This document shows, piece after piece, positions 1-10,700 of a stretch of DNA of 64,000 nucleotides. A model generated the notes under the pieces. The model saw only the letters and a program-made list of their open reading frames with translations. It did not search any database and was not told the origin of the DNA. How positions within the stretch are numbered: the stretch's first letter is position 1; the number at the start of each line of letters is the position of its first letter. Where the stretch lies: contig OX336340.1 in the NCBI GenBank assembly GCA_946902875.1, forward strand, positions 7,895,739 to 7,959,738. The letters are read 5' to 3'. Source of the stretch: Nematopogon swammerdamellus. Lineage: Eukaryota > Arthropoda > Insecta > Lepidoptera > Adelidae. The position numbers and the translations under genes were made by a program.

Positions 1-262
1 ATGTCAGCCCATGACACCTGGTGAACTTGGTGACACGTCAGTGCTTCCCTTCGGTCGTGCCGGCTACACTGAACTGGACGGAAAACACAAACTATTTACA
101 TAGCCGTTGTACCAACCCGGGCGGACTAAACCCTACCACCTAGTAATATAAGAAGGGAGTCATATCCATTAGTCGCCTTTTACGACATACACGGGGAGAG
201 ATGCAGTGGGGCTATTCTTTTAAAGCACCGGCGCACACGGTACGAACCGGCGGCCCCACACG
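1..262 (-). mobile_element. SINE copy, alternative head, cut by window edge
   Basis: Minus-strand copy of the window's dominant SINE. The 3' tail lies outside the window; the body runs to about 158. It then continues into a head lacking tRNA/5S similarity (about 160-262) that includes GTATGTCGTAAAAGGCGACT on the minus strand. The same head occurs at 45850-45950 and 23812-23925. Confidence 0.8.
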
Positions 263-323
263 GTTTATTTGGCGTAGTTATACTATTATAAATTGATGTG
301 TTACACTTTCCGCGGTATAAATG

Positions 324-737
324 TTTTTTTTTTTATAGAAACTGACACCGCTGGCTACATCACCTACAGCATCCGAGATGTCAGCCCATCCATAGCACCT
401 TGGTGGAATAAGTGCCATGTCGGTGCTTCCCTTCCGTCTTGCCGGCTACATTGAACTGGACGGAAATCACAAAAAATATTTGCATAGCCCTTTCGACCGA
501 CTTTCCATTCAGTGCGGTAGTACCAACCCAGGCGGTTTAAACCCTACCACCTACCTAGTAAGGTAAGAAGGAAAGGAACCTACAGTTTTACGTGGAATCC
601 ACACCACGATCAGCATCCAACGGTCGAGCGGTCACCCATTCAAGCTCTCACTGTCGGTCGTTATCATAAGCACCCAGATGTGCTTATGATAACGATCGAC
701 AGTCGACCGACCGCACCACTGACCTACAGAGGCTGAC
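324..737 (-). mobile_element. SINE copy, tRNA/5S-type head
   Basis: Nearly full-length minus-strand copy. The poly(A) tail is the T run at 324; the 5' end GTCAGCCTC is at 737. The head keeps a tRNA A-box-like segment, but most of the 5S-like part is replaced by an inverted repeat at 651-702. The body matches the other copies. Confidence 0.85.
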
Positions 738-902
738 GAAGATGAAGAACGCGTATTGCATAATGCAATTTCATCCAGTCAATCTTATACACTATAAATT
801 TTTCTTACTGTACAAGTTTCCATACGGTAATTTCCTTCACTGGATTGACGGATGAAGTTACCTAAAATAATAATACCAAGCTTTGAAAATCTTTGTCATT
901 AA

Positions 903-1047
903 GGCCCACTTGCACCAACACAAATTTAATATATAAACCAGTTTAACTCGCTAAACCAGTTTAAGCTAGCACCCGTTGACTGTGGGAACCGCGTTTAAAT
1001 CCATAACTCGCTACTTAACTTTAAACTCGTGCTGGTGCAAGTGGGCC
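903..1047. mobile_element. 145-bp MITE with TAA target duplication
   Basis: The termini GGCCCACTTGCACCA and TGGTGCAAGTGGGCC are perfect inverted repeats. They are flanked on both sides by TAA (900-902 and 1048-1050). A TWA 3-bp duplication is typical of PIF/Harbinger-type elements; no coding capacity remains. Confidence 0.85.
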
Positions 1048-1310
1048 TAAGTCAAGTAGTTCATGTCGTTCTTCCTCAAGATCCTGATGAGGCGCCCTCG
1101 TTCAGGCTGTCATCTGAAGTAGTTTCTGCTTCAACTCTCCTGTTGGGCTCCTTGCGGAGCATCTTACGTAAGGCACGAGTATAATCTGGCGTCAAAGTGG
1201 AAACTAACTTGTAGAACCTTGTCACACGTCCTCTTGTTCGCTTAATGTATAAGCGATGTACAGTTTGAGGAGCATAATGTATTTCAAAGACCTGAAGTGG
1301 AAGCTATAAT

Positions 1311-1428
1311 AAAACATATTCTGTGACAATTTCAACCGGCTACCTATAAAAGGTTCAAAAGATAATCCCTCGGACGGACGGACAGATAGACATACAGACA
1401 GACGGCGTAGGCTTTTGGTAAAGAATAC
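1311..1428 (+). repeat. Fragment of GACAGACAG dispersed repeat
   Basis: Contains the TTCAACCGGCTACCTAT block, the GGACGGACGGACAGATAGAC run and GACGGCGTAGGCTT. The same order is found in fuller copies at 22556-22833, 43925-44107 and 50021-50402. The class of this common lepidopteran repeat is not clear from sequence. Confidence 0.7.
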
Positions 1429-1574
1429 TTAACGATTAATTTTAAGATTTAATAAAATTGAACAACCTACTGTCTGCCAAAGATTAATATGTCTTCTTTA
1501 ATACAAAGTTATTTCTTATTTTATTAGTATTATGTATTACATTGCATCAGTTCTCTGCCAACCATATCGCCCCG

Positions 1575-1655
1575 CCGGAAAAGTGCTCATGTGGATGGGC
1601 CATACGTTTGGCCTGAAACATCGAACCACATAGCTAGGAGGACGACCGTAAGTAT
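1575..1655 (+). repeat. Fragment of fold-back repeat family
   Basis: Shares GGGCCATACGTTTGGCC, a GTCGAACCACAT-like stretch and a GACGACCGTAAGT-like end with 19965-20055 and with both ends of the fold-back element at 37016-37417. Confidence 0.6.
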
Positions 1656-1738
1656 AGCCATTTAATGTTATATGTTAGGCTATATACAATCACACTAAAT
1701 AGCAATAGGGCTGAGCAGTATCATAGAAAGTATAGTAT

Positions 1739-1931
1739 GTACCACCGCACTGAATGAAATGTCGGTCTAAACGGCTATGTAAATAGTTTGTGTTTTCCGA
1801 CCAGTTCAGTGTAGCCGGCACGATCAAAGGGAGAAGCACTGACATGGCACCTAGTTCACCCGGTGTTATGGGCTGATATCACGGACGTCGTAGGTGATGT
1901 AGCCAACCGTGTCAGTTTCCATAAAAAAAAA
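1739..1931 (+). mobile_element. 5'-truncated SINE copy
   Basis: Begins within the body at GTACCACCGCACTGAATG and runs to an A10 tail. The head is absent. A purine-rich tract follows, as after the copy ending at 44616. Confidence 0.85.
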
Positions 1932-1976
1932 ACAGAATTTAGTGTCGAATGGTAGTGCTATGGTAGTGCCCTAGTG

Positions 1977-2083
1977 CCCGGATGGACTGAGTAGAGGATG
2001 AAGGGGAGGGGTTGGGAGGGGAAGAGGCGTGGGAGGGAAAGATGCGTGGAAGTGAAGGGGAGGGGGACGGAGGGGGATCGAGG

Positions 2084-2131
<48 letters not shown>
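1977..2131. repeat. Purine-rich tract ending in (GA)n
   Basis: G/A-rich strand with GGGAGGGG-type repeats, ending in about 20 GA dinucleotides (2092-2131). The sequence just after it (ATAAGAGAAGCGGTCGTTTA) resembles that after the purine tract at 44617-44997. Confidence 0.9.
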
Positions 2132-2135
<4 letters not shown>

Positions 2136-3189
2136 AGAGAAGCGGTCGTTTATTATATTTGCGTTTGAATCGTATTTGTTAAACGGAGTCTACCGCGAGC
2201 GAAGCCGAGGGCAAAAGCTAGTTATGTATAAACACTGAAGACGAAATAAATGCTACTCTATGCTTATATTCTATTCAAGTGTCGGTATGTGAGCACATAA
2301 AACTGGTTAATCCTATTTAAGAGGATGTCTGCGAGCATTGTGAAAGAAACGAGAGTACAACTGAGGGTGAAGCTTTCTTGCATTCTTGCTTTTTAGCATT
2401 TCTTATTTCTTTGTCGCAATGAAGAGCTTTTCTACTCTGTAACAACATACGTGTTCCGACGTATCTGTTTGAAGACAATCGCATAGAGTTAAGGATATAC
2501 CTTTTATGTTGTTGTTGAAAACGAACTGCAAAACTGTTGATAGAAGGTATTAACTTAACTATGATAATTTTAAAACACTTCAAATGTATTTTTGGAAATA
2601 ATTAATAAACAACTTTACCGATTAGAAAAAAATATATATTTAAGACTTCTACTGCTTATAACTACGAGAAAGATTTAGAAAATCGTGAAGTTCGAAAAAT
2701 ATCTTGGGTCCACTACAAAGAGGTGTTTGTTGGGCAAGAGAGCGGAGGGTTTAGCGAATCGGAATAAGTGGAGGTGGGATGAGGGAAGCGAGTTCCACGG
2801 AGCAGCGCCTATCGATAAAACAAGCTCAATGTTCCAACAATGCATCTGTGTTTCAGATATTGAAGGTCAACTTCATTTGAGTCCTATTCCTTCATAAAGC
2901 TTCACGCTTCCGAGGCAAACAATGAAATATAATATTTGCGACTTCATTCCGCTGGCGTCGTCGTCGTCCTCGTCTATTTCAGGTGAAAGTTTACATAATT
3001 GAATCTAACTTGCGAATTTCTTGCGCCTGAAGTGAGGCACCGACTCTTTGATAGACGGAATTTCATAGGATCTAAAAATCACCCAAATGTTGACTGCAAG
3101 AAATCACTTATAGTGATAAAATATTCTCTTTTGTGGGCGATCGTTCTTTCGTTCTTCTGGATATTATTGTTTTGTGTGCAATAAAGAAT
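2132..3189. other. No gene recognised
   Basis: AT-rich sequence. 2190-2222 carries GCGAGCGAAGCC..GGCAAAAGCTAG, a common lepidopteran repeat end. About 2669-2730 resembles 55850-55905, probably old LINE debris. Open frames here are short and show no protein-like features. Confidence 0.6.
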
Positions 3190-3374
3190 TTCCATCAGCA
3201 ATCCATGTCAACCTCATTCCATGGGAAGTGTTCGGAGGAGCTGTTTGGCGCGCCCTCTTCGTCTTCCTTCCACCTCCGCACCACGCGCACTGTGCATGGA
3301 TTGCATCCCTACTCGGGGAACTTGCCGCCGATGCATACCAATCCGTTCGGAAGGTCTTTCCTCTACAGAAGAAA
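3190..3374 (+). pseudogene. LINE ORF2 C-terminal fragment
   Basis: The plus strand encodes a degraded C-terminal tail of a Jockey/CR1-type retrotransposon. It reads FHLRTTRTVHGLHPY, followed in another frame by a segment ending FLYR. The frame is shifted within the fragment and the protein cannot be intact. The same sequence occurs on the minus strand at 4463-4925. A SINE is inserted immediately downstream at 3377. Confidence 0.6.
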
Positions 3375-3376
3375 AT

Positions 3377-3757
3377 GTCGGCCTCAGTAGCTGAGTGGTT
3401 GGGTCGGTCGACTGTTTTTAAGCAACCCTGAGCGCGGTCAGTACTTGGATGGGTGACCGCTCGACCGCTGGAGGCTGACCGTGGTTCAGATTACACGTAA
3501 AACTGTAGGTCTCTTTCCTTTTTACCTTACTAGGTGGTAGGGTTTATCCCGGCCGGATTGGCACCACCGCACTGAACGAAACGTCGGTCGAAACGGCTAT
3601 GTAAATTTATGTAGTTCGTACTTTCCTTCCAGTTCAGTGTAGCCGACATGAAATGAAGGGAAGCACTGACATGTCACATAGTTCACCCGGCGTTATGGGC
3701 TGACATCACGGATGTTGTAGGTCATGTAGCCAAACGTGTCAGTTTCCATAAAAAAAT
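3377..3757 (+). mobile_element. SINE copy with tRNA/5S-type head
   Basis: Full-length copy from GTCGGCCTCAGTAGCTGAG to an A7 tail. The 5S-like block (TTAAGCAACCCTGAGCGCGG...GGATGGGTGACCGCT) lies at about 3418-3462. A B-box-like GTGGTTCAGATTAC follows at about 3481. Confidence 0.9.
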
Positions 3758-3772
3758 CTATATAACACTTTT

Positions 3773-3905
3773 GTCAGCCTCGGTAGCTCAGTGGTGCGAT
3801 CTGTCGACTGTCGTTCGTGATAATAAGCATACCTGCGAGCGATCACAACTTGGATGGGTGACAGTTCGACCGTTCGATATTCGGATTGTATGTATTCGTG
3901 AGTAT
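3773..3905 (+). mobile_element. Partial SINE copy, head only
   Basis: Starts GTCAGCCTCGGTAGCTCAG and keeps an A box plus a diverged 5S-like segment (ACTTGGATGGGTGACAG). It lacks the body. It follows the previous SINE by 16 bp in the same orientation. Confidence 0.75.
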
Positions 3906-4462
3906 GTGTGCTGAACGAAATAACTTTTATGTATAAATGTCACATAATTTGTCAATCAATGATCAATTGGTCACTTAATATTATGCCATTTCTCGCCCAT
4001 TACTATTTTTATCATACAAGTGGGTATTTATTGCAATCTGCAAAACAAATTGGCTGGATGATGTGAATATTTTGAAAATTCGCGAAGTAAATATTGACTG
4101 AGTAAATTGCAGTGAATAAATTCATTGTTTGCGTTTTCAATGCGCTGTCGCGGGTGATTCGTCTAACCGTAAATGCCTCTATATACCTTTAACGTTGAGT
4201 TTATATCTAACATTTTATATATAAAAATATTATCAGCCACAACAAATCCTGCTAGTATGTGTAATTTATTATCGATAGCGTACACGTATACGTTTAGGAG
4301 AACATATGAAATACACAGATTCAACTTAAAACTCTATGACTCGATTTATGTCGATACTAAAATGAAGACAATCAAAATGTGTTATAAGGTTTATAACCTT
4401 GCATTATTTCAAGGTTTAATTTCTGTGCGATTGATATTCTATCGACAGAAAACCGGTTATTT
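3906..4462. other. No gene recognised
   Basis: AT-rich. The plus strand is open over 4173-4538, but its predicted product is AT-driven, has no recognisable domain and runs into LINE debris at its end. Confidence 0.6.
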
Positions 4463-4925
4463 AAAATTTTGTTTATTGAAAGCGCAACAAGTGGCGCTGG
4501 GTCACACATACCTAAGGTGTTTAAACAACGCCCATTGACATTCGATCGTACGCGAGTGTTGTGAATGCCATGCCGACATGACAGGTGCCTATTCATACCC
4601 CTCTCGAAGGACTCGACACTGTACTTGGGGGGAAATAGGAGGGAGAGCGTTCCAGAGTGTACCGGTTCTGTAGAAAAATACCTTCAGAACGGATTGGTAC
4701 GCATCCGCGGCAAGTTCCACGAGTAGGGATGTATAGTATTGTACTATTGTTGTATCACTGTTTTTTTGTAATGTGTGTTTTTTAATAATAAATTGAATTG
4801 AATTGAATCCGTGCACAGTGCGTGCGATGCGGGCGGAGGTGGAAGGGAGACGACGGGCGCGGCGGCGCGCGGGGCGGCGGGATCGCGCCAAACAGCTCCC
4901 TCGAACACTTCCCATGGAATAGGCG
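4463..4925 (-). pseudogene. LINE 3' end with C-terminal ORF fragment
   Basis: The minus strand encodes the C-terminal tail of a Jockey/CR1-like LINE polyprotein, including FFYRTGTLWNALPPISPQVQ. The LWN.LP signature, followed by a basic segment and a short 3' untranslated region, is typical of these families. Upstream (4804-4925) a GC-rich part encodes the preceding TRTVHG region. A 68-bp foreign piece interrupts the two at 4736-4803. No reverse transcriptase or endonuclease sequence remains, so this is a dead 5'-truncated copy. Confidence 0.7.
4736..4803 (-). mobile_element. Short insertion in LINE fragment
   Basis: Absent from the otherwise collinear copy at 3238-3374. It is AT-rich and ends in repeated AATTG/TTGAA units (AATTGAATTGAATTG), as expected for the 3' tail of a 5'-truncated LINE or SINE. 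The encoding strand is uncertain. Confidence 0.45.
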
Positions 4926-5860
4926 ATAGAACACACAATTTCATGGAATCATTACAAATATGAAACATTGCTAATTTAAAGGATAGAAACGGGATTAGTT
5001 TGATGACAATTCAAGACGAATTTACCGTTTTGTTTTTGGAAGTGTTCCAAGATGTTGATCTCTTCAACAAAATTACTGTAATAAATCAAATCTCTTATGT
5101 TCTTTGGTAAATAAAGAAACCAGAATTAACGTGATATTCAAAATAGCAAGCACGTGTGTTTACGTACTAACGTTATAAACGATTTTATTTCGTTTCTTTT
5201 ATCTCATTCTCAAACATAGACTGCATCTTTATCAGCGAACTAGAAATTGATGGCCGCTTCGTTCGCAGCATTTTGTCAAATATAACTGGCCGTGTTTGGG
5301 AACTATTTATGCTTAAGAGGTACATGCTATTCAGGACTTAGAACTACATAAATGCTAGTTTTCCTTCATAAGTACATAATTTTCGCACACCTCGAGGTAA
5401 CCAGCCTTCTGTGGTGCGTTTCTATTGTCTCCACGCTTCGTATACATTTTAATCCTCTGCTCAGCCCATTGGATACATATTGTGATGACTATAGCCTGGA
5501 ACCAAGTCCATATTCCACATACATACCAGATTCCATACTGAATGTAAATCGGTTTTCCCGTCTTCAACAGATTTACTTACGAGGAGAGACAAACAAAGAG
5601 TAGATGTACCATGTCAGTGGTGGAAACTTCAGTTATGAAATAACAAAAACATAGACTGAAACAATAGAATTAAATATTCCTTTGAACTCCAAGAATAATG
5701 TTACATGTCATATAAATCAGCTGTCAGCTTGAAAAGCCGCCTAGAATATTTTCAGCTGTGGCAATAGCCACGCATATTCGTGCGATGATATCATTCGATG
5801 GAGTTTTTTCCATTTTCTCGACACCTGTGCAAACCTTTAACTGTGTCTGAAACTTCGCGG

Positions 5861-5891
<31 letters not shown>

Positions 5892-6220
5892 GGCGCGGCG
5901 CGGGTCCGCCGACACTACTCATAATCGAATCGTCATTATGATGCAAGGTCATATCGATGCGATAAAATGTTGTTTTTAATAAAGATTTGATATCTGGCAC
6001 AACAGCGATTTTTGCGCTTTCAGGGTTACTTTGTTGCATTCCACAAATGCATTTAACCTTTATGTTAGCGATGTGTGTCACTCACACATTATAAAATAAG
6101 AGCAGGAGTAGTTAATGCCTAAATGTGACAGCACATGTTGATGGCACGAAGAAGTGAGAACTAAACCGCACTACGCGGCAGCGGCATGAATGTGTGGCGC
6201 GGCATTCAATTCCTGCATTT
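4926..6220. other. No gene recognised; contains (GGC)n
   Basis: Ordinary AT-rich sequence. 5857-5903 is a GGC trinucleotide repeat. 6163-6185 (AACCGCACTACGCGGCAGCGGC) recurs in inverted form at about 48640-48665, so it belongs to another dispersed repeat. Confidence 0.6.
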
Positions 6221-6554
6221 GTCAGCCTCGGTATAGCTCAGTGGTGCGGTCGTGGATGGGTGACCGCTCGACCGTTGGAGGCTGACCGTGGTTGGGATTC
6301 CACGTTAAACTGTAGGTCCCTTCCCTTCTTACCTTACTAGGTTGTAGGGTTTATCCCGGCCGGGTTGGTACCACCGCACTGAGCGAAACGTCGCTCGAAA
6401 TGGCTATGTAAATAGTTCGTGTTTTCCGACCAGTTCAGTGTAGCCGACATGAAATGAAGGGAAGCACTGTCATGGCACCTAGTTCACCCGGTGTTATTGG
6501 CTGACATCACGGATGTTGTAGGTGATGTAGCCAAACGTGTCATTAAAAAAAAAA
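6221..6554 (+). mobile_element. SINE copy with shortened head
   Basis: Starts GTCAGCCTCGGTATAGCTC and ends in an A tail. An internal deletion joins the A-box region directly to GGATGGGTGACCGCTCGACC, removing the first half of the 5S-like block. B-box-like region and body are intact. Confidence 0.9.
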
Positions 6555-8266
6555 TACTATGGACAATTTTGTGCAGCCGTTTAGTGAGGTCTTTTCACAT
6601 ATAACATTCGAGAAAACAATAGATGTGGGGTTAGGGTAGCAAATTCAGAACCTTCCGAGATCAAATTTTTCACACGAAAGTGTTACCAAATTGTCATACT
6701 CCATACGTTAGTTATTACCCATTCATTTTATAATTTATAATTAATAATATTAATAATAATAACTAAATAATTAAAACCTAACTAACAAATGTATAACAAT
6801 GATAAAATTTACCTAATAAATAAATAAAGAAAAACTAAATACTAACATTCAAAATTACTGTAAGTAAAAAACTTCGTCCAACTCCTCCGACTCCGTTAGT
6901 TCGTTAGTTTGTATGTGGCTGATATCGATTCGATGTGTCAGAGTTTGTTTGTGAGTACTTTTCCTGTGAGCATGTAACCTACATGCTTGCCTTAACTAAG
7001 CGCAAATGCTCGTGCCAACATTCTGCAAATTAATTGGTAACACAGCGTTCTCCTCTGCCTTTAACCGGGCCTAATCAAGTTTCATAAAATGCCGCCGGCG
7101 CCCGGCGGTGGTTTTATCAAATTGCTGATGTCGCCCGCCTTCGGAAGGCTCTCGAGATAAGCCGCCACCAATTTGTGTAAGCATCACTCGACGAGAGCTC
7201 AGGTGCGATTAGTATTTCAATTTGGGATGTCACAGATAAGGTTGCTATAGAGTGAGGCAGCTCGACACGAGTGTCAACCCGGTAAGTAGACTTGTCAATA
7301 CTTTCATATGTTTTCTCAATCCAGCAAAATTCTACAATTCGACTAGAACTAGAAGATAAAATCTTTTTGCCTTCGAAAATTTTAAAAACAATTTTGAAGT
7401 GAGTATACTATGATAAGGAAATCATTGGAATATCAAATGGAATGGTAAATTCGGCCCTCGAATTCTCTTGATCTCTAATTCCGAGGATTCCACCTGCTTG
7501 GAAGTGATCCTCAATGTGGGATGATAAATAGAGAAAGCCAAATAAGCAACTGCGAAAGGTTTGTATGCAATTTAAAATGTTTTAGTATTTACATTGTCTG
7601 CCTATTGATGTATGATTGAATTGGCTGATAATTATAAGCTCAATTAACACACTGTCACGGTCAAATCTCATGCGAATTCTCTTAAGAACAGGATCCATGT
7701 CACAATGTGTAAAAGATATCATCTCATTAAGAAATTAATGAAGTACCAACCACCGTACGGGGAGTAGGAACAGCGGGAATGGCAAACACAATTCATCTGT
7801 TATCGTCGTTGGCACATTGACAACTGAATGTAAATTGCGATCCAACAGCCCAACACAACCAGAATGTAAACATGGTAACAGGCCCGTAGCTCGTATGGAA
7901 TATAGGAGAGCAAATTGGCAGCTACCTCACGCGCCCTGATTTAATGAAAGCACAATTTCCGAAGGCGATGACAAGTAGGGATTACGTGCAAGGAGAGGGA
8001 GCGTGCTCTATGCTTCGCGAAGCCTCCTGTACACCTTTGTCGGTCTTATACCTTTATGATGATTTAAGCTAAATATAATACCTGAGGTAAGTTTTACAAT
8101 GTTTAATAATTCTTTATTAAAAATAATATCTAATTCATTTATTTTGTGATTATAAATATAAAATTCACATAATATATAGTTTTATTTATCTTTCAAATGG
8201 TCATATTCCGAGTATATAAATAAATTTAAATTAAAAATTAAACATTACAATTAAAAAAGTAAGTAC
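6555..8266. other. No gene recognised
   Basis: Mostly AT-rich unique-looking sequence. A small GC-rich patch at 7085-7165 contains a CCGCCGGCGCCCGGCGG palindrome. No exon or transposon coding signal was found. Confidence 0.6.
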
Positions 8267-8270
8267 TTAA

Positions 8271-8785
8271 CCCTTAGACCTCCTCCTTGCTTAGACCCCT
8301 GCATTTGATCTCCGGAACTAGCAGAGCAACCTTTATGAAAATTTGTACACTTTTTGTAGACATAAAGTTAGATGTACTTGATTTTTTCAGTCTTCTATTT
8401 ACATAGATTTCGGGGTTTTCCGGTGGGATGACATAGATCCCAGTAGTGGTTTATGGATAAAATAATTATTTTAACACTATGATTATATTTTTTTTGTGTA
8501 GGGTAATCTATAAATAAAAGGCAAAATGACACACAGAATTAAAATGAAATTAAATTCAATTAATTAAATTTACGAAAATGTAACAACGCGTGCGTCCTTA
8601 GTCACTTTGATGGCCGAATGATGTGTAAAGTTAGGTGCAGATCATGCTACCAACACTCCAATATGATAGCATTGTTCATAAACTACGGGATGGCTTAAAT
8701 TTCATAGAGATTGGGTATGAAATACACACAGTGGATTTTTTGTAAACTTTTTGGGATATAAAATTACCCCATAGGGGTCTAAGGG
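8271..8785. mobile_element. piggyBac-type MITE, 515 bp
   Basis: Flanked on both sides by TTAA (8267-8270 and 8786-8789). The termini are inverted repeats CCCTTAGACC / GGTCTAAGGG. TTAA duplication and CCC-starting ends are hallmarks of piggyBac elements. The interior is AT-rich with no transposase frame, so it is non-autonomous. Confidence 0.85.
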
Positions 8786-8796
8786 TTAAGTGAATT

Positions 8797-9008
8797 TTTT
8801 TTTTATCGAAAGCGTGACATATGGCGCCGAGCCACCCATAAGGTGTCTAACGACGCCCATGGACATTCGGTCGTATGCGGGGGTTGCGAATGCCATGCCG
8901 GCCTGACAGGTGCCCATTCACGCCCCTCTTGAAGGACCCGAGACTGTACTTGGGGGGAAATATATGAGCAGGGAGAGCGTTCCAGAGTTTACCGGTTCTG
9001 TAGAGGAA
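8797..9008 (-). pseudogene. LINE ORF2 C-terminus and 3' end
   Basis: The clearest copy of this LINE tail. The minus strand reads continuously through FLYRTGKLWNALPAHIF, then about 35 basic residues, to a stop, then a short 3' region ending in an A run at 8800. The pattern matches the C-terminus of Jockey/CR1-superfamily retrotransposons. No catalytic domain is present. It sits 11 bp from the piggyBac-type MITE. Confidence 0.75.
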
Positions 9009-9427
9009 TTTGCATGTAATTTGTTTATTACTGTTGTAATCGTCTTAAATTAATGTTTTGGTCAAAAGCCATTTGTGAAGAAGTCATAATTTGTGATAAG
9101 TCGAGAAACTTATTTTGAATTGGTCAAGGATTATGTACTTATGGGCGTGCTTGTGCTGTTGGAAAGTACTGCCTTTTCACACAAAACTACGGCACTGGAA
9201 ACATGACGTGGAATCCATGAAAGAGTTCTTCTGATTTAAAAAAAAACGCGGGTCAGATCTACATCTGTCTTTTTCTTAGTTATTTTTAAGTAACCACTTA
9301 AAAGTAGACTGGGTTTTATAGTATGGAGCTGAATATTGTGTAGGTTTTCGTCCATGAAAATGCACCGTAAAGCAGTGTTTCATACGGTGTCATAGTAAGT
9401 AAAGTTAAACTAAATGTAATCTAGTAT

Positions 9428-9816
9428 GTCAGCCTCAATGGCTCAGTGGTGCAGACAGTCGACTGTTGCTATTGATTGTTAAGCAACGCTGGGCGCGGTC
9501 AGTATTTGGATGGGTGACCGCTCGACCGTTGAAGGCTGACCGTGGTTCGGATTCCACGTAAAACTGTAGGTCCCTTCCCTTCCTACCTTACTCGGTGGTA
9601 GGGTTCAACCCGCCCGGGTTGATACCACCGCACTGAATGAATCGTCGATCGAAACGGCTATGTAAATAATTTGTATTTTACGTCCAGTTCAGTGTAGCCG
9701 GCACGTTTGAAAGGAAGCACTGACACGGCACCTAGTTCACCCGGTGTTATGGGCTGACATCACGGATGTTGTAGGTGATGTAGCCAGCCGTGTCAGTTTC
9801 CATAAAAAATTAAAAA
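9428..9816 (+). mobile_element. Full-length SINE, best head
   Basis: Starts GTCAGCCTCAATGGCTCAG. The tRNA A-box-like TGGCTCAGTGG is at 9438-9448. The 5S-like internal block (TTAAGCAACGCTGGGCGCGG...TTTGGATGGGTGACCGCT) is at 9479-9523. A B-box-like GGTTCGGATTCC with one extra base is at about 9544. The body then runs to GTCAGTTTCCAT and an A tail. The 5' GTCAGCCT and the AGGCTGAC before the B box are complementary, like helix I of 5S rRNA. Confidence 0.92.
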
Positions 9817-10186
9817 ATCTGCAGATATGGATAAAGTTGTATTTATTAGTTGTTGGAATGAAAGTGTCAAAATTGTATCGAGATTAATTCAACTAATTAG
9901 AAAGTGTGAAACATTGTACTCTATCACAGTCTAGTTTAGTTTTCGTCTACATACAATCGAATCCAAGTTGACACGTGTACTATTTTCGAGCTGGCACAAA
10001 ATAAAACTGTTCAAGCGTGTCCGCCTGTGATTTATTTGCGTAGTCTGTTCTACCGACAATGAAGAAAAAATTTAAACAGCTTATTGATTTTGGATCAAAC
10101 CCAAGAGTAAAGTTATCGCCGGCATGCAGACGATCTTCATTGTTGAAAACAATTTACTCAACTACCTTTGTGTGTTCTAGTATAGG
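9817..10186. other. No gene recognised
   Basis: AT-rich spacer between two dispersed repeats; no feature seen. Confidence 0.6.
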
Positions 10187-10189
10187 CAG

Positions 10190-10700
10190 AAGCGGTCAAG
10201 TGCGAGTCGAACTCGCTTGGAGAGCCTTTACGTACCATTCCGTTTTCCGTGAGAACGTTAAGACTTAGTGTTTTCGTTTAGGGTTTCCTGTAAACTATAG
10301 AAGACTCTATATTCCCAATTGCTTTTCGAAATTTTTTACTTAATTGTTTCGGCGATAACGGGCGCGGGGGGATGCTCGATTTATGTATATTTTCTTGAAT
10401 ATCTTTTAAACTATGCATATTAAAATTATAAAATAACATTTGAATTACTTGTAACGAGCGCTTTTCATTGATATATTATATGATGCACTTAAAAAAGAAT
10501 TACCTTCTTATTTCTTCCCCACAATTAACCCCCCAAATCGAAATTATTTATTTACGCTATCCGTCCGTGATTGGGTCATCATATTTGATATATATACCAA
10601 ATTTCAACTATTTTCGTTCAGTAGACTCGGAGAATATAAGCTGTGACAATAGGACAGACAGACAGACAGACACGAGAGTGATCTTACAAGGGTGCGGTTT
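10190..10700 (+). repeat. Dispersed repeat with GCGAGTCGAACTCGC head
   Basis: Begins GGTCAAGTGCGAGTCGAACT and has CCGTTTTCCGTGAGAACGTT. It ends with GGACAGACAGACAGACACGAG and GATCTTACAAGGGTGCGG. The order matches 24795-25040 and, inverted, 58441-58780. It shares its first 30 bases with the 22556 copy but differs in the 3' part, so two subfamilies exist. Confidence 0.7.

Noticed and set aside
3418..3500. Stand-alone 5S rRNA or tRNA gene
   Set aside because: The 5S-like and tRNA-like segments occur only within SINE heads, are incomplete and lack terminators.
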